Of a stretch of DNA of 64,000 nt, positions 1-9,000 are shown one piece after another (within the stretch, counting starts at the first letter, position 1; every line of letters starts with the position of its first letter). The position numbers and the translations under genes were made by a program. The notes under the pieces are model-generated. The model saw only the letters and a program-made list of their open reading frames with translations, was not told the DNA's origin and searched no databases. The DNA is from Bacteroidia bacterium (GTDB taxonomy: Bacteria; Bacteroidota; Bacteroidia; B-17B0; Aurantibacillaceae), in the NCBI GenBank assembly GCA_016787785.1, contig JAEUTO010000008.1, positions 22,461 to 86,460 of the forward strand, written 5' to 3'.

Positions 1-1
1 G

Positions 2-481
2 GTTAGCACAGACGGGAACGGGAATTTCAAAATACGAACTAAAGCCATGAAGTCTGAAAAATATTTTATCATTTTTCAAGGAAAGACAACGTATAATTAC
101 AATAACTTGCCCGAAAATGTTGGACATATTTATGATATTTCTATTGAACCAAAAAAAACAAAAGATTTCGGTCAACTATTTGAATCAACCCATACTTTCT
201 ACTGTAAGGCAATTATAACTCATACCTCTTCATTACCATATGATTTTTACATTTCCGATCCGTTTCCTGTCTCAAACACTATTAGTTTTCATAACTGTCC
301 TACTGGAACCTCAAATACATTTACATACTTTCGTGGGCTTTCAAAAACTGAGTATGAGGAAAGCAATCATACTTTTATTTTTCATTATGGACTTTCCGGG
401 CCATCAATAGTTGGTGGCGGAACAATTTCACTTCCAATACAGAATAATAAGGATACCGTTTACACTACAATAGAATACTAA
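2..481 (+). CDS. C-terminal part of a carboxypeptidase-regulatory-like (transthyretin-fold) protein, cut by the window edge
   Basis: An ATG lies at 47, but the same frame is open without a stop back to base 2, and the extra codons read STDGNGNFKI. That is the usual closing strand of CarboxypepD_reg/transthyretin-like domains (xTDxxGxF). I therefore treat the gene as starting outside the window and the ATG at 47 as internal. What follows, YFIIFQGKTTYNY and a beta-rich C-terminus of about 120 residues, matches no family I recognise and has no membrane segment. Such domains are common in secreted or outer-membrane-associated proteins of Bacteroidota. The domain call is an inference from a short motif; the open frame is seen directly. 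Confidence 0.5.
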   Translation, partial: VSTDGNGNFKIRTKAMKSEKYFIIFQGKTTYNYNNLPENVGHIYDISIEPKKTKDFGQLFESTHTFYCKAIITHTSSLPYDFYISDPFPVSNTISFHNCPTGTSNTFTYFRGLSKTEYEESNHTFIFHYGLSGPSIVGGGTISLPIQNNKDTVYTTIEY

Positions 482-500
482 GCCAATTAAGCAATAGTAA

Positions 501-2498
501 TTACTTACTCAACATCATTCTCTTCACAGTTCTTTCTGTTCCACTTTTTATCTCCACTAAATAAACACCGCTTTCCTGATTGCCAAGATCTACCGGATAA
601 ACATTTTGCGTTGCGTTATTTATTTTATTTGAATACACTGCTTGACCCAACATATTATAAACCGTTACATCCATATTTTGCGAATTCGCAAAAGTGGTAA
701 CGATGTTGAAATTTCCTGTAGACGGATTCGGAAATAAATTAACAGCGCTGCTTAAAAATGTATTTTCTTTTACACCTGTAGCACAATCAATAATTGGTAA
801 AATAGCAAGGTTAAAATTACGTGAGCCACCCCATGATGTTTTCATATCATGCCAGCTATTATCGCTCCATTTTTCCCACGCTGTGTTGGTTGTGCCGGTC
901 ATTTTATCAAACACAACTACTGTATCTCCTGCAGTGTTTGGCAGCGTTACCGAAGCAAAAAATCCACCCGAAGTAGGCGCATTAATTGGTGATGAAAATG
1001 TAAACTTATACGGCATGATCACCGGCACTCCAAATGCGAGCCCCGGATTACCGCAATAACTAACGCTGGTTGTGTTTGTTGTTGCAGCAATAGTAGCTAA
1101 GTTTGATGTGGTTGAACCTAATAAGGTACCAGGAGCAGAAGATGCTGAAGTTCCGCTGTAAATATTCATATCCACGTTAGCAGTTCCATCAGTACCTACA
1201 CCTGTATAATTAAAAAACAATACCACCACACCACTAATTATTGGATTAGTTGCCGATGAATATTTTGAAGTACTAATAAATTCGGCTTTTTCCTTATCTC
1301 CAAAACAATTAGTACCGGAAATATAACCGGCCTTACCAGCCCCTTGAATACAACCCGGATCACCCGGACTTGCTGTTGCTCTTCTCATACCCAATGGATT
1401 TGCAAGGGTATCAGTATTCGAAAAATTAGAAACTGTATAAGAACAAGCAACGGCCGATCCGCTGCATAACGTAGCCGAACTTGCCGTTAATTGTGTTCTG
1501 AAAGGACAATTTGCCATCGCTGTTTGAATACGGTCTCGTTGATCAAGGCTGAACATATACATACAGGCATCATCCGAGTAATCCATAAAGTTGATGAACA
1601 TATCGCCATCCGGACCATTTGAACAGGTTACATGCGGATAGGTTGGACATCCTGTATTTTCTTGTTGTTGATTAGGCGTATCGTTACAAAAATCATTACC
1701 ACAAGATGCATCGCCCCAAATATGACGTAAACCTAACCAGTGACCAATTTCATGTGTTGCCGTTCTTCCTTTATCAAATGGTGGCGAGAGTGTTCCAACA
1801 TTACCAATACTTTTGCTCCAGCACCAAACGCCATCTGTTGTTGCAGTTCCAAGACCACTACTTAAACCCGAAAGTGTTGAACCAACAGGAAAAGTTGCAT
1901 AACCCAGTAAACCAACCGAAGAGTTTACATCAGATATCCAGATATTTAAATAAAGTGCTGGATCCCAAATTGTATTTGGTTTAATAGTTGATTCAATATA
2001 ATTCCTAAAATTAGTAGTTGTACCAAACGATGTTGGATCGGCCCAACTGTTTGCTACATAGCTTATTCTTTCAATTCCTGGCTCAGCTAATGTAGCGCCG
2101 GCAGGATTTTTTTGAGCCAAACAAAAATTTACGTTGCAATTTGCAAGTAAAGAACCAAAAGCTGTAGTTGAAATATTTCCAACATTAAAACCTGTTCCGG
2201 CAAAATCATTATTTAAAATAGTTATCTGAGAATTTATTTGTGCCTGCGAAATGTTTGGGTAAGAGCCTACACTTTGTCCACCATGAATAACGTGAAAAAT
2301 TACAGGTATTGAATAATTGGTGGCTTGACCCTTACCAGCTAAATTAGCTTGTTTGGTCTCTTCTACTTTTTTATTGAACCAGTCGTTCCACTCTTTACCG
2401 GGATCCAGGCTTCCACAATTTCTTTTACTTTGTGAATAAGAGATAACAGACATAACACAAAAAATGCCTGCCAAAAAATAAGTAGATGTTTTTTTCAT
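501..2498 (-). CDS. Secreted M43-like (pappalysin/cytophagalysin-type) zinc metalloprotease with T9SS type A sorting domain
   Basis: The 665-residue protein starts with a signal peptide (residues 1-23, ending in SYSQ). It carries the extended zinc motif HEIGHWLGLRH at residues 249-259, giving three His ligands and the catalytic Glu of the metzincin M43 family. A Cys-rich stretch follows (SCGNDFCNDTP, then FMDYSDDACMYMF with the Met-turn region). Roughly residues 340-580 form a beta-rich accessory region. The last 75 or so residues (NLFPNPSTGNFNI ... GVYLVEIKSG ... KRMMLSK) are a classic type A sorting domain, so the enzyme should cross the outer membrane by T9SS and be released or anchored on the surface. 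It probably degrades external protein. It is monocistronic, convergent with the truncated gene to its left. The protease family is firm; the substrate is unknown. Confidence 0.93.
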   Translation of the reverse strand: MKKTSTYFLAGIFCVMSVISYSQSKRNCGSLDPGKEWNDWFNKKVEETKQANLAGKGQATNYSIPVIFHVIHGGQSVGSYPNISQAQINSQITILNNDFAGTGFNVGNISTTAFGSLLANCNVNFCLAQKNPAGATLAEPGIERISYVANSWADPTSFGTTTNFRNYIESTIKPNTIWDPALYLNIWISDVNSSVGLLGYATFPVGSTLSGLSSGLGTATTDGVWCWSKSIGNVGTLSPPFDKGRTATHEIGHWLGLRHIWGDASCGNDFCNDTPNQQQENTGCPTYPHVTCSNGPDGDMFINFMDYSDDACMYMFSLDQRDRIQTAMANCPFRTQLTASSATLCSGSAVACSYTVSNFSNTDTLANPLGMRRATASPGDPGCIQGAGKAGYISGTNCFGDKEKAEFISTSKYSSATNPIISGVVVLFFNYTGVGTDGTANVDMNIYSGTSASSAPGTLLGSTTSNLATIAATTNTTSVSYCGNPGLAFGVPVIMPYKFTFSSPINAPTSGGFFASVTLPNTAGDTVVVFDKMTGTTNTAWEKWSDNSWHDMKTSWGGSRNFNLAILPIIDCATGVKENTFLSSAVNLFPNPSTGNFNIVTTFANSQNMDVTVYNMLGQAVYSNKINNATQNVYPVDLGNQESGVYLVEIKSGTERTVKRMMLSK

Positions 2499-2548
2499 GG
2501 GGATAAATTTTAATTGAAATTACAAAATTGTACTGAGATACTAAAAAA

Positions 2549-3961
2549 TTAATCGAAGATCTTTCCGGGGTTAAAAATATAATTAGGGTCGAATACTTTT
2601 TTAATGTTCTTCATTAACTCCAGGTGATACTGACTAAACACAATTGGCAGATAACTTTTTTGTACCAGGCCAATGCCGTGTTCGCCACTAATAGTGCCGC
2701 CTAAGGCTTTACACAACTCAAATATTTCTGTAATACCCTTTGGCAGATCGTTATCCCAAACGGCGTCACTTAAATCGCCTTTAATAATGTTAACGTGTAA
2801 ATTACCATCACCCGCATGCCCATAACATACCGATTTAAATCCATACTTTTTACCAATGGCTTTTACACCATTTAAAAGTGCGGGTAATTCTGCACGTGGT
2901 ACGACAGTATCTTCTTCTTTGTATACACTATTACTTTTCACTGCCTCACCCACTTTACGACGTATTTTCCATAATGCATTTTTTTGTTCTGCACTGTCGG
3001 CAAATAAAATTTCGTCACAATTGTTTTTTTGCATTACTGCACTAATAGTTTCACAATCGCCCATTAGCACATCCACATTATTTCCGTCAACCTCAACTAA
3101 CAAAAGCGCCTGCCACTCGGGTTTAATTTCAAAATTAACTTCGCCTGAATACTTTATGCTCCACTCTATGGCGTCGCGCTCCATAAATTCCATAGCGCTT
3201 GGCACAATTCCTTCTCTAAAAACTTCGCCAACCGCTTTACAAGCATCCTCAGCAGAGTTAAAGGGAATTAACATCAACAGATCGTGTTTAGGAAGTGGAA
3301 TTAATTTAAAAACAATTTTAGTTACTATACCCAAGGTGCCCTCGCTGCCAACCATTAAATGTGTAAGGTTGTAACCGGTAGAATATTTTAACGTGTTGGC
3401 TCCGGTCCAGATTATTTCGCCGTTAGGCATTACTACTTCTAAATTCAAAACATAATCTCGCGTGGTACCGTACTTAACGGCTTTTGGTCCACCACTACTA
3501 TGCGCAATATTGCCACCCAAACTGCAACTTCCCCAGCTTGCCGGATCGGGAGGATAGAACAATCCTAACTTCTTTACTTCTTCCTGAAAAATATAATTAA
3601 TTACCCCGGGTTCTACGGTTGCCTGTAAGTTACGCTCATCAATTGAAAGGATCTTGTTGAATTTTTCCATACTCAATAACACGCCGCCTTTAATGGGCAA
3701 TGCCCCGCCACTTAAGCCCGTACCCGCACCGCGCGTGGTTAATGGAATTTTATTGTTGTTACAAATTTTAGCAATAGCTGCTACCTGCTCTACTGTTTGA
3801 GGCTTTACAACCACATCAGCAAAAAAAACAAGATCCTCGGTCTCATCCTGTCCGTATTTTTCCAGTTGTTCTTTGTCGGAACTAATGAAGTCGCTACCAA
3901 CAAGGCTTTCGAGCTCCCTGAAGGTTATTGACGTTACCTTGTTATAATTAATGCTTGTCAT
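2549..3961 (-). CDS. glcD: FAD-linked 2-hydroxyacid oxidase/dehydrogenase, GlcD family (glycolate or D-lactate)
   Basis: This is a 470-residue flavoprotein of the VAO/PCMH fold. The N-terminal FAD-binding half carries TTRGAGTGLSGGA at residues 75-87, and GSCSLGGNIAHSSGG near 144-158 supplies more of the FAD pocket. The C-terminal FAD-oxidase domain includes CYGHAGDGNLHVN (379-391) and GTISGEHGIG (422-431), and it ends in NPGKIFD as the family does. Expected reaction: oxidation of glycolate or D-lactate to the 2-oxo acid with electrons passed to a quinone or partner protein. No GlcE/GlcF partner or lactate permease is adjacent, so the substrate cannot be fixed. The length is normal for the family and the ATG start fits the first conserved helix. 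Confidence 0.9.
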   Translation of the reverse strand: MTSINYNKVTSITFRELESLVGSDFISSDKEQLEKYGQDETEDLVFFADVVVKPQTVEQVAAIAKICNNNKIPLTTRGAGTGLSGGALPIKGGVLLSMEKFNKILSIDERNLQATVEPGVINYIFQEEVKKLGLFYPPDPASWGSCSLGGNIAHSSGGPKAVKYGTTRDYVLNLEVVMPNGEIIWTGANTLKYSTGYNLTHLMVGSEGTLGIVTKIVFKLIPLPKHDLLMLIPFNSAEDACKAVGEVFREGIVPSAMEFMERDAIEWSIKYSGEVNFEIKPEWQALLLVEVDGNNVDVLMGDCETISAVMQKNNCDEILFADSAEQKNALWKIRRKVGEAVKSNSVYKEEDTVVPRAELPALLNGVKAIGKKYGFKSVCYGHAGDGNLHVNIIKGDLSDAVWDNDLPKGITEIFELCKALGGTISGEHGIGLVQKSYLPIVFSQYHLELMKNIKKVFDPNYIFNPGKIFD

Positions 3962-4045
3962 TTAAAAATATTAATATAAAAGTAATAATTTTGAGGCTAG
4001 ATAAAATTTATTGCAGATTTATAATTAACAATTTACAATTAATAA

Positions 4046-4066
4046 TTAACCACATAGACACATAGT
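4046..4066 (+). repeat. Left arm of 21-bp perfect inverted repeat
   Basis: This arm is an exact reverse complement of 4496-4516. It sits immediately upstream of the GxxExxY start codon, so any promoter for that gene must overlap it or lie in the AT-rich stretch before it. Confidence 0.9.
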
Positions 4067-4070
4067 ATAG

Positions 4071-4496
4071 ATGGATGGTAAAATTATTACAAAAAAGTAT
4101 CTTGATGAGTTAACTTATGAAGTGGTTGGTTCAGCAATTGAAGTGCATAAAACCTTGGGGCGTGGATTATTGGAAAGTGTCTATCATCAATGTATGCAGC
4201 AGGAGTTACGACATAGAAAAATAAATTTTTGCACAGAGATGAAAATCCCTTTAACCTATAAAGAAACGCAACTTAATCTTGATTTCAGGTGTGATCTTTT
4301 TATTGAAAATTGTCTCGTTACTGAATTAAAATCTATAAACGGCACTATCTCTGTTTTTGAAGCGCAGCTTCTAACCTATATGAAGCTTTTAAAAGTGCCA
4401 AAAGGTATTCTTATAAATTTTAATTGCACTAATATATTTGGCGAAGGTCAAAAAACGTATGTAAATGAATATTTTAAATTATTAAATGAAAAGTAA
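4071..4496 (+). CDS. GxxExxY family protein (PD-(D/E)XK nuclease-like)
   Basis: The 141-residue protein shows the family signature: EVVGSAIEVHKTLGRGLLESVY in the first third (GxxxxVHxxLGxGLLExxY), a central strand DLFIENCLVTELKSI, and a C-terminal NFNC. In this family (Pfam PDDEXK_3) the Asp/Glu and the ExK of strand two correspond to a PD-(D/E)XK-like core; here they are D in RCDLFIE and E-x-K in TELKS. Biochemical function is unproven for the family. The gene is wholly contained between two 21-bp inverted repeats and sits between the divergent glcD-like gene and the tatD-like gene. The family call is strong; nuclease activity is inferred. Confidence 0.9.
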   Translation: MDGKIITKKYLDELTYEVVGSAIEVHKTLGRGLLESVYHQCMQQELRHRKINFCTEMKIPLTYKETQLNLDFRCDLFIENCLVTELKSINGTISVFEAQLLTYMKLLKVPKGILINFNCTNIFGEGQKTYVNEYFKLLNEK

Positions 4497-4516
4497 CTAT
4501 GTGTCTATGTGGTTAA
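4496..4516 (-). repeat. Right arm of 21-bp perfect inverted repeat
   Basis: This arm is an exact reverse complement of 4046-4066. Its first base is the last base of the GxxExxY stop codon, and it ends 14 bp before the GTG start of the tatD-like gene, leaving almost no room for a separate promoter. Confidence 0.9.
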
Positions 4517-4530
4517 AAATATAAAGCAGA

Positions 4531-5178
4531 GTGTTTATTAATATACATACACATTTTCAATTATACGACGCCAATATAGAATTGGTAAACCTGAATATGG
4601 ATTCTACTGTAAAGGCCAATCATTATTCTTACGGCTTGCACCCATGGCATTTGGATAAAACAACTTATGAAGAGCAACTGGCCAAATTAAAAATAGTAGC
4701 CCACGAAAAACGTTGTTTGGCTATTGGTGAATGTGGTTTAGATAAAATAAGTAAGACCGATTTTGATTTTCAGACGGAAGTTTTTATTGAGCAGATAAAA
4801 ATTGCTAATGAAATAAATAAACCTTTGATCGTGCATTGTGTTAAAGCTTTTAACGAGCTTATAAACTGTTTGAATTTAAATGATAACACAGTGCCTGTTA
4901 TTGTGCATGGCTATAACAATAACGACAATATTGCAAGAGTTTTAGTTAATCAGGGTTATTATTTTTCGTTCGGAAAAGCGCTGCTGGGCTACGAATCAAA
5001 CGCTGCAAAAGCAATAAGAATTGTTGGACGAAAGAATTTTTTCCTGGAGACCGATGATAGCGATCTTTCAATAAAATACATTTACAAAAAAGCTGCGGAG
5101 CTTTTAGGAATTGACGAAGAAATAATTAAACAACAAATACAAAGTAATTTTGAAACTGTTTTTAAAACAACATTATAA
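4531..5178 (+). CDS. TatD-family metal-dependent hydrolase (short form)
   Basis: The start codon is GTG. The 215-residue TIM-barrel hydrolase has the TatD metal ligands in order: HTH at residues 6-8, Glu67 in AIGECGLD, His102 in IVHC, His126 in VHGYN and Asp175 in LETDDS. TatD proteins are metal-dependent 3'-exonucleases/DNases or related phosphohydrolases. At 215 residues this one is shorter than the usual 255-265, having lost inter-helix segments but no ligand. Its stop codon overlaps the next ATG by one base (TAATG), so it is probably translationally coupled to tcdA. The exact substrate is not known. Confidence 0.85.
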   Translation: MFINIHTHFQLYDANIELVNLNMDSTVKANHYSYGLHPWHLDKTTYEEQLAKLKIVAHEKRCLAIGECGLDKISKTDFDFQTEVFIEQIKIANEINKPLIVHCVKAFNELINCLNLNDNTVPVIVHGYNNNDNIARVLVNQGYYFSFGKALLGYESNAAKAIRIVGRKNFFLETDDSDLSIKYIYKKAAELLGIDEEIIKQQIQSNFETVFKTTL

Positions 5179-5930
5179 TGGATACAAGTTGGATGGAACG
5201 CACCTCGTTATTGGTGGGAAAAAAAGGACTGGAAAAATTAAATAACGCGCATGTACTTATTGTTGGACTTGGTGGTGTAGGATCTTATGCTGCAGAAGCC
5301 ATTGCCAGGAGCGGCGTTGGTAAAATGACAATTATTGATGGTGACACCGTTGACCCCACTAATCGTAACAGACAACTACAAGCTTTGGTTTCAACACATG
5401 GGCAAAACAAAGCGCACTTAATGGGTGAAAGAATTAAATTGATCAATCCGGAGATCGATCTTACCGTTGTAGATTCTTTTAAAACACCCGACGACATGAA
5501 AGAATTCATGAAACAAAAATTTACTTATGTTATTGATGCCATAGATAGCATTTCGCCAAAATTATATCTATTACAAATGGCCTATTACAATAACCAACGT
5601 ATTATTTCAAGTATGGGTGCAGGTGGTAAAATGGACCCTACCCAGATACAGGTGGTAGATATTTCTAAAACGGAGGTTTGCCCAATGGCCCAGTATGTGC
5701 GAAAACGTTTGCGCTACATGAACATTTATAAAGGCATTAAATCTGTTTTTAGTGCCGAGAATCCGGCAAAACACTCAATCATGAAAACAGACGGAAGCAA
5801 ATATAAAAAATCAGCCTATGGTACAATTTCTTACTTACCGGCAGCATTTGGTTTAACCTGTGCATCGGTTGTTATTAGAGATATTGTTGAATGGAAGGAA
5901 GTAAAAACGCCTAAGAAAAAAGCGAAATAA
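5178..5930 (+). CDS. tcdA: tRNA threonylcarbamoyladenosine dehydratase (TcdA/CsdL, ThiF/E1-like)
   Basis: This E1-like ATP-binding protein of 250 residues has the nucleotide loop GLGGVGS at 30-36. It is followed by IIDGDTVDPTNRNRQ (52-66), which holds the Asp and Arg residues that grip ATP, and by the family-typical SSMGAGGKMDPTQI. TcdA dehydrates t6A to its cyclic form ct6A at position 37 of ANN-decoding tRNAs, using ATP. The C-terminus contains the TcdA-type YVRKRLR and SAENPAKHS segments, separating it from ThiF and MoeB. It overlaps the tatD-like gene by one base. The assignment rests on motifs and length. Confidence 0.9.
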   Translation: MDTSWMERTSLLVGKKGLEKLNNAHVLIVGLGGVGSYAAEAIARSGVGKMTIIDGDTVDPTNRNRQLQALVSTHGQNKAHLMGERIKLINPEIDLTVVDSFKTPDDMKEFMKQKFTYVIDAIDSISPKLYLLQMAYYNNQRIISSMGAGGKMDPTQIQVVDISKTEVCPMAQYVRKRLRYMNIYKGIKSVFSAENPAKHSIMKTDGSKYKKSAYGTISYLPAAFGLTCASVVIRDIVEWKEVKTPKKKAK

Positions 5931-6068
5931 TCTTTTTAGTTCACACAACATCTGATAAATACCTTTGTTTAACGCTCTAAAAAAAATACCAATAAGTTCG
6001 CTTATCTGGTAATATTGGTTATTTTTACTATTCGTTTTAGTTGTTAAATTTTATCTATTTACAATTTT

Positions 6069-9000
6069 TTGAAAACAAAATACATAATCCTGTTTATTTT
6101 GCTTTGGCAACAAATTGTGTCACAAAAAAGCTTTCAGCCTGCATTTTACAACCTTGATCCCGAAATTTTCCAGGCAAAAAACGTTAGGCTTATAAAAAAA
6201 GATAATAAGAACGGCTTTTGGCTACTTGCAGATAGAGGACTGGGGCATTATAACGGCTATTACACGCGTTATTACTCTTACAAAGAAAATGACAAAAATT
6301 CGCCTCTAAATAAAAATCTACAAAATCTATTTATTGCCAAAAACGGCGTTGTTTGGTTTGGTTATGCAAATGAAAGTGCCATAAGCTGTTTTGATCCTGA
6401 AACCGAAAAATTCACACATTACAAATCCGACTCCGCAAAATCCGGAACATTTCCTCATCAAGGCGTATTGTCTGAATTTTATGAAGATTCGCAGGGTCGA
6501 TTCTGGATAAGCACATGGGGAGGAGGTTTAGCATTATTGAACAGAAAAACCGGACAGTTTGAACAGTATTTAGCTGACGAAAAACGTCCAAAGGCAAATG
6601 GTATTCCATTTAATACTGTGAGAGGCATTCTTGAAATTGAAAAAGACAAATTTTTGGTCACATTTTTTGAAGAAAAGCCTAAGGCGCTGCCCGTTATTTT
6701 TGATGCGGCAAAAAAAACTTTCACACCATTTCAAATAGAAGATTGTTTTAAAAATTTAGATAAAGAAATGGCCGAAACCATTAAACATTGTTTAACGCTG
6801 GCTCATTACGTTTACAGAGACAAAAGCGGGGTGTTTTGGTTTGGCACTTACAGTGGACTGATTTGTATTGACCCCAATAACAAAACTGCCGCGCGTATTT
6901 CTGGTAAAGCATTCGATAACAAATTTACAAGCCTCGAAAATACCCGTGATTATATTATTGATGACCATAATAATTTATGGACAAATACCGTTAATTCGGG
7001 CATTATGATAGTAAACCTTGAAACCAAAAAAGCTTTCTATCATAAACAATTATTTAATTGCGAAACATGCGTAGGCAGTAACCTTATTGGTTCTTTTACA
7101 AAAGATAATGAAGATAACATTTGGGTTAACCATGGCAATGGCGGAGTTAGCGTGTATTATCCATTACGGCAAGAATTCAGAGTAAAACTTTGGGCGGATC
7201 TTAATCTGGATTTTACAAATCCTTCACATCAAAGCATTCCGGTAAATCAAATGCTCTTGCGCGGCAAAGACAAACTGTATATTTCAAATGCAAACGGTAT
7301 TGCGGTTTACAATTACAAAACCGACAGCCTTTTAAAACCCATACAGTCATCTAAAAAAAAGGCGCTGGGCGGTAGAGAAAAACATATTTTAAGCTTTAAG
7401 ATTTTTAATAATAATTTATTTTATCAGGCTATAACCAACGAACTTGTACCTCATGTTGTAAAGCAAAACCTTAAAACAAGAGAGGAAACCAGTTTCAAAG
7501 AGGATACCCTAATTAATTCAATTTTCTTTTATACAGATAGCTTATTGCCACCCATGGGAATTTTTGGCTCAACTGACAATTATAAGGTGTATAACGAACA
7601 ACTAAATAAATTTGAAAAACTTTATATTCCCGAAAAAAGCACTGCTGCTGAGCCATATTATTCGGAAATTTTAAAGAATGGGAAATACTTTTTTGGATGT
7701 GGCACAAGAGGTTTTTTTACTTTTGACCCGCGCTCAAAAAAGAGCATGAAATATTCAAGCGAAAAACAAAGAGATAAACCTTTTGCAGACAGCACTATTA
7801 ACGCATATTACTACGATAAGACTTCTACTGTTTGGATAGCCTGTAGTAACGGAATTTACTCGTTTGATGAGAATACCGAAGAAATAAAGAATTGGAATAA
7901 TGAAATCGGCATAAATAACCTATCCATTCTGCAGATAGCAACCGATGCAAAAAAAGATCTTTGGTTTGCCTCCAGTAAGGATCTTTTTAATTTTAATTTT
8001 AAAACCAAAAATTTATACAAATACACAAAAGACCTGGGGTTAAACGGCGATGGCTTTAATCACAAAAGAGCTTTAGCTTATATTCCGGTTGCGGATGACG
8101 GCAACATTTTTTTTGCAACAATAAAAGGGTTACTGATGGTTAACCCATCAAAATTACAAGTTCCGCAAACTGCCCCAAGATTGTCTATTTACAACGTAAG
8201 CATTAATGATTCGGCATTGTCGAAGAATGAATTAAATGATTTTTTAAATTCAAACATAAATTTAAACTGGGATAAAAATTTTATAACCTTTGAGTTAAAT
8301 ACCAATCAGGTATTTACACCCACTCCAAATAAATTTTATTATAAATTAATTGGGTTGGAAGACAAATGGATCGATAACGGGCCCTCAAATAAAATACGAT
8401 TTGCAAACTTAAACGACGGAACTTATCAATTACAAGTAAAATGTATAAACTCGTATAATATCGAAAGCGAAATTCTAACTCAGAAATTCGTGATCACCCA
8501 ACCTTTTTGGAAAACCTGGTGGTTTATTTTGCTTTGCATTTTAGCACTTTTCGGAGCAATGATATTGGTTATTAAACATAGGGAAAAAGCCTCGGAACTT
8601 AGAAAATTGCAATTAGAAGATACTATTAAAGAAAGAACGAAAGAGATAATGCTTCAAAAAGAAGTAATTGAAGAAAAACAAAAAGAATTAACGGATTCCA
8701 TAAAATATGCGCAGCGTATACAAAATGCTCTTTTGGCCAGTAAATCAATTTTAGATAAGCATTTGAAAAATTATTTTATTTATTTTAACCCAAAAGATAT
8801 TGTGAGCGGTGATTTTTATTGGGCAACAAGTATGCACGATAAGTTTTATTTAATTATTGCAGACAGCACCGGTCACGGTGTACCAGGCGCTTTTATGAGT
8901 CTTTTAAATATTAATTTTTTAAATGAGGCCATAAATGAAAAAAACATTCAACAACCTAATTTGATCTTAGACCATGTGCGCCAACGCCTTGTCCAAAATT

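Larger units (their letters stand above)
4046..4516. mobile_element. Putative small cassette: GxxExxY gene bracketed by a perfect 21-bp inverted repeat
   Basis: The left arm 4046-4066 and right arm 4496-4516 are exact reverse complements over 21 bp; the core reads ACCACATAGACACATAG. The arms enclose just one gene: its ATG is 4 bp inside the left arm, and the last base of its stop codon is the first base of the right arm. Each left-type arm contains an 8-bp direct repeat (CACATAGA then CACATAGT). A related but imperfect pair without a gene lies at 52880-53027, and a looser relative at 32186-32276. No clear target-site duplication is visible beside the arms. The structure is seen directly; mobility is inferred. 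Confidence 0.55.

Noticed and set aside
2856..3374. 172-codon open frame antisense to the glcD-like gene
   Set aside because: It lies wholly inside a well-supported gene, encodes a Ser/Thr-rich low-quality protein and has no family signal.
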